A stretch of DNA of 64,000 nucleotides. It comes from an uncultured Bacteroidales bacterium (lineage in GTDB: Bacteria > Bacteroidota > Bacteroidia > Bacteroidales > Paludibacteraceae). The DNA lies in contig CALUNA010000013.1 of the NCBI GenBank assembly GCA_944321895.1, positions 29,032 through 93,031 on the forward strand. Direction: 5' to 3'. Positions 60,807 to 64,000 of the stretch are shown piece after piece. The first letter of the stretch is position 1; the number at the start of each line of letters is the position of its first letter. The notes beneath the pieces were generated by a model. The model ran no database searches. It was not told the origin of the DNA and saw only the letters and a program-made list of their open reading frames with translations. The position numbers were made by a program, and so were the translations under genes.

Positions 60807-63800
60807 ATGGAATTTAATAAGGCATATAACCGCAATGAGTTTGTAAATTTCCTGAAAAGGAATTTTTTGCCGGAGGATTTCCGGCAGGAAGAAACGCGTA
60901 TTGATTTTTCATCGACTTACACACGTCAGGTAACCAGGTTGGGAGCATCCGATAAATTGGATGTTGTTGTTCTGGAGGTGAAGCATTGCGGAAAGGACGA
61001 CCCGCGTGTCAGCTTATCCAAAGAGGCATTCCGCATATTGGCCGGCGAATGGGCGAGCCGTGCACTGGTTTTGTTCGTACCGCATGACAATCCTGCCAAT
61101 TACCGTTTTTCGTTGATCGAAATAACATTGGAAGGTGATGAGAATACTGCCAAGGTATATCGAAAATACTCCAATCCGCGCAGATATAGCTATTTTTTAG
61201 GTGATGGGATTGCATATTATACTCCCAACAAATACCTCAATGAAAAAGGCCGCGTGGTCAGTATTGAAGATTTGCGCAACCGTTTTTCAGTGGAAGTGCT
61301 TACCAAAGAGTTCTATCAGGAGTTGTCCGACTGGTATGCCTGGGCCATTAAAATCATACGTTTTCCCAATAATATCAATGACAATACGGATGATGACAAG
61401 TTTAACAACGAGGGTGCCATCCGTCTGATTACACGTCTTATATTTGTTTGGTTTCTGAAACAACGCCATCTTGTTCCGGATGAATTTTTCGACGAACAAT
61501 ATATTGCGGCAAATCTGATAAAGGATTTTAACCCTAATACGAAAGTGGATTTGTTCTCCAAATCCAATGAGAGCAAATACTATAAGGCTATTCTTCAGAA
61601 CTTGTTTTTTGCCATGCTGAATAGTCCTATAACGGCAGAAGGCAGCAAGGAAATTTCTGAGCGACATTTCAGGAAATTGAATGAGCAGGGAAAAGCGGAC
61701 AGAACTGATTATGACAACAACAAGCTGATGCGCTACGAGTCTTATTTCAAGAATCCGCAGCTGTTTGTTGACCTGGCTAACACAACTGTCCCGTTCTTGA
61801 ATGGCGGTCTGTTTGATTGTCTTGATGATAAGGACAACGGTATGTATTACGATGGTTTCAGCGACCGCGAAGCTGTAAAGAAAGCATTGATTGTTCCCGA
61901 TTATCTTTTCTTTGGCGAGGAAGTCGGCAAAAACATAGACCTGTCGGAATGGTATGGTGATCAGAAAAAGAAGAAAGTTTACGCCCGGGGTATTATTGAT
62001 ATTTTGAAACGTTACAACTTTACCGTTGAGGAAAATACACCGTTTGACCAGGAGGTTTCACTCGACCCCGAATTGCTGGGCAAGGTTTTCGAGAATCTTC
62101 TTGCATCATTCAATCCTGAAACACAGACTACAGCACGTAAGCAGACCGGTTCGTTCTACACGCCACGCGAGATAGTGCAATACATGGTGGATGAAAGTCT
62201 TATAGCACACTTGAAACGTACAGTAGGAGAGGAACTGGAACCCCAGTACCGCCAGCTCATGCAATACTCGGACGATGACGTGGAGTTGACCGTCGAACAA
62301 CGCAAAAGCATCATGCAATCCTTATACAATTGCAAGATACTCGACCCAGCCTGCGGCTCGGGAGCTTTTCCTATGGGTATCCTCCAGCAGATGGTGCATA
62401 TCCTTAACCGTATTGACCCCGGTAATGAAATGTGGAAGGAGATGATGCTTAAAGAGGCCATCGATGAAACGTCGGAAGCTTACCGTAATTTGTCTGATGA
62501 GGAACGGAAAGAATCGATTGCAGATATTGAGCGTAGTTTCGATGAGAATGTCAACCGCCCCGACTACGCCCGCAAACTCTATCTCATCGAAAACTGTATC
62601 TATGGAGTGGATATCCAGCCTATTGCCATACAGATCAGCAAATTGCGCTTCTTTATTTCGTTGGTTGTCGATCAAAATACCAACGCCGACCCTACCGATA
62701 ACTTTGGCATACGTCCGCTTCCGAATCTTGAAGCGAAATTTGTAGCGGCCAATACTCTTATGGGATTACAGAAAAAAGATGCTTCTCTGTTTGATAGTGA
62801 AGCAATAAAAGCAAAGGAGAATGAATTGAAGATAGCCAAACATAAGATATTTGGAGCAAAGACAATCCGTACCAAACGTAAATATCGCCAGATAGTAAAT
62901 GATTTACGTCTTGAAATAGCCACTATGTTAAAAGGAAATGGGGCTGTAGGCAATGATGAGGCAAGAGAATTAGCCTCATGGGATATGTTTGATCAAAATT
63001 CATCATCGCCTTTTTTTGACCCCGAATGGATGTTTGGGATCAAAGATGATTTTGATATTGTAATTGGTAATCCGCCATACGTTCAATTACAGGCAAATGA
63101 TGGAACCCTTGGAGCAATGTATGAAAAACTGAATTATAAAACATTTGTTAGAACAGGTGATATTTATTCACTTTTTTATGAAAGAGGATATCAGCTTTTA
63201 GTAAGTAAAGGACATTTGTGCTATATTACATCCAATAAATGGATGAGAGCTGCATACGGAGAGAAAACGAGAAAGTTTTTTGCAGAGAAAACAAATCCAA
63301 AAGTTTTAATAGATTTTGCTGGAGTAAAAATCTTTGAAAGTGCTACTGTTGATACAAATATATTGTTGTTTTCAAAGGAAAAGAATGAGGGTAAAACTAT
63401 TGGTGTTTTAGCAAATAAGTTATCTAAAAATAGTATAAATAATTTGAGCGTTTTTGTGCAGCAGAATAGCGTGGAATGCAGTTTCAGCAACTCCGATTCA
63501 TGGGTCATATTATCTCCAATAGAACAAAGTATCAAGCGTAAGGTTGAAGCTGTAGGTACACCACTAAAAGAGTGGGACATTAATATATATCGTGGAGTTC
63601 TTACCGGTTATAATGATGCATTTATTATTTCTACGGAAAAACGAAATGAGATATTATATAATTGTCAGACAGAGGACGAACGTACTCGTACTGCTGAACT
63701 TATACGACCGATTTTGCGTGGCAGGGATATAAAGAAATATGAATATGAGTGGGCTGACTTATGGATTATAAATACTCACAATGGTATCAAAGGTAAGTTT

Positions 63801-64000
63801 ACCTCGTATAGATGTTAATAAATATCCAGCTATAAAAGCACATTTAGATCAATATTGGGATAAAATATCAAAAAGATCAGACAAAGGAGATTCTCCTTAT
63901 AATCTTCGCAATTGCGCTTATATGGAGGATTTTTATAAGCCAAAAATAATCTGGAAAAGAGTAGGTTCTATTTTGCGGTTTTGCTATGATAATAATCAAT
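60807..64000 (+). CDS. Eco57I-type DNA adenine methyltransferase/restriction protein, frameshifted and cut by the edge
   Basis: The first frame encodes 1003 residues and stops at 63818. An apparent PD-(D/E)XK pattern (Asp52, Glu57, Lys59 in LDVVVLEVKH) lies near the N terminus. Next come a helical region, the SFYTPREIVQYM motif, SAM motif I DPACGSGAF at 513 and catalytic NPPY at 755-758. At WIINTHNGIKGK the expected continuation LPRIDVNKYPAIKAHL appears in another frame starting at 63799. That frame stays open to the window end with YNLRNCAYMEDF and PKIIWKRVGSILRF, typical of the target-recognition half. One extra T in 63798-63800 explains it. The protein could be a type IIG-like enzyme or the modification partner of the PLD-helicase. 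Confidence 0.85.

Noticed and set aside
63798..63800. Phase-variable homopolymer as the cause of the methyltransferase frameshift.
   Set aside because: The run is only three T, too short for slipped-strand switching; a fixed mutation or sequencing error is more likely.

Overview
The window is a chromosomal stretch from a member of the order Bacteroidales (Bacteroidota). The evidence is a SusC/SusD pair, Bacteroidota-type promoters (TTG, about 20 bp, TAnnTTTG) upstream of many genes, a type IX secretion tail on a glycosidase, and housekeeping families typical of the order (DUF4783 next to nadC, DUF5606, the EFR1 ferrodoxin, a kinase fused to a RapZ C-terminal domain). The genus cannot be fixed from the sequence alone.

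Layout. 1-3211: a PEP/pyruvate-binding protein (cut by the left edge), rlmH, a DUF4783 protein and nadC. 3275-22862: a surface polysaccharide (capsule or O-antigen) locus with its own promoter. It starts with nucleotide-sugar genes (tviB-like, rfbB, ugd) and continues with a flippase, an EpsG-type polymerase, glycosyltransferases, acyltransferases, an aminotransferase and a PglC-like initiating sugar transferase. From about 7.0 kb it is clearly more AT-rich than its flanks. Two cargo segments sit inside it: a five-gene DUF2589 module of unknown function (12475-15069) and an AAA/DUF4143 ATPase (15901-17154). Both are framed by duplicated and broken pieces of neighbouring capsule genes, so the locus carries visible recombination scars. 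22864-25378: a tail-end remnant of a second aminotransferase, a MurU/AmgK-like cell-wall sugar salvage pair on the minus strand, and tRNA-Leu(UAG).

25491-32431 is a long same-strand run: M16 peptidase, O-methyltransferase, thioesterase, EFR1, MIP18-family protein, lpxH, DEAD-box helicase, GH3-family protein. 32559-41159 (minus) is a small glycan-utilisation locus: SusC, SusD and a GH85 endo-beta-N-acetylglucosaminidase with a T9SS sorting tail, suggesting N-glycan release at the cell surface. A two-DTG aspartyl protease follows at 41746. 43463-49158 (minus) is a tripartite RND efflux operon with a divergent AraC regulator. 50249-52871 encodes a four-subunit 2-oxoacid:ferredoxin oxidoreductase. 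52959-57287 holds smpB, a YIP1 protein, DUF5606, a Nif3-like protein, a coiled-coil zinc-ribbon protein and a predicted outer-membrane protein.

The right end (57507-64000) is a candidate restriction/defence locus. It has a PLD-nuclease/SF2-helicase fusion followed by an Eco57I-type methyltransferase that carries an apparent N-terminal PD-(D/E)XK motif. The methyltransferase frame is broken by one extra T near 63798-63800 and continues in another frame to the window edge.

Strongest leads: the DUF2589 module and its direct-repeat frame, the PLD-helicase/Eco57I pair with its frameshift, the AmgK-RapZ fusion, the chimeric pseudogene at 15205-15684, and the Asp-Asn pair in the proton-relay position of the RND pump. 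All assignments come from reading motifs and domain order; no database search was run.
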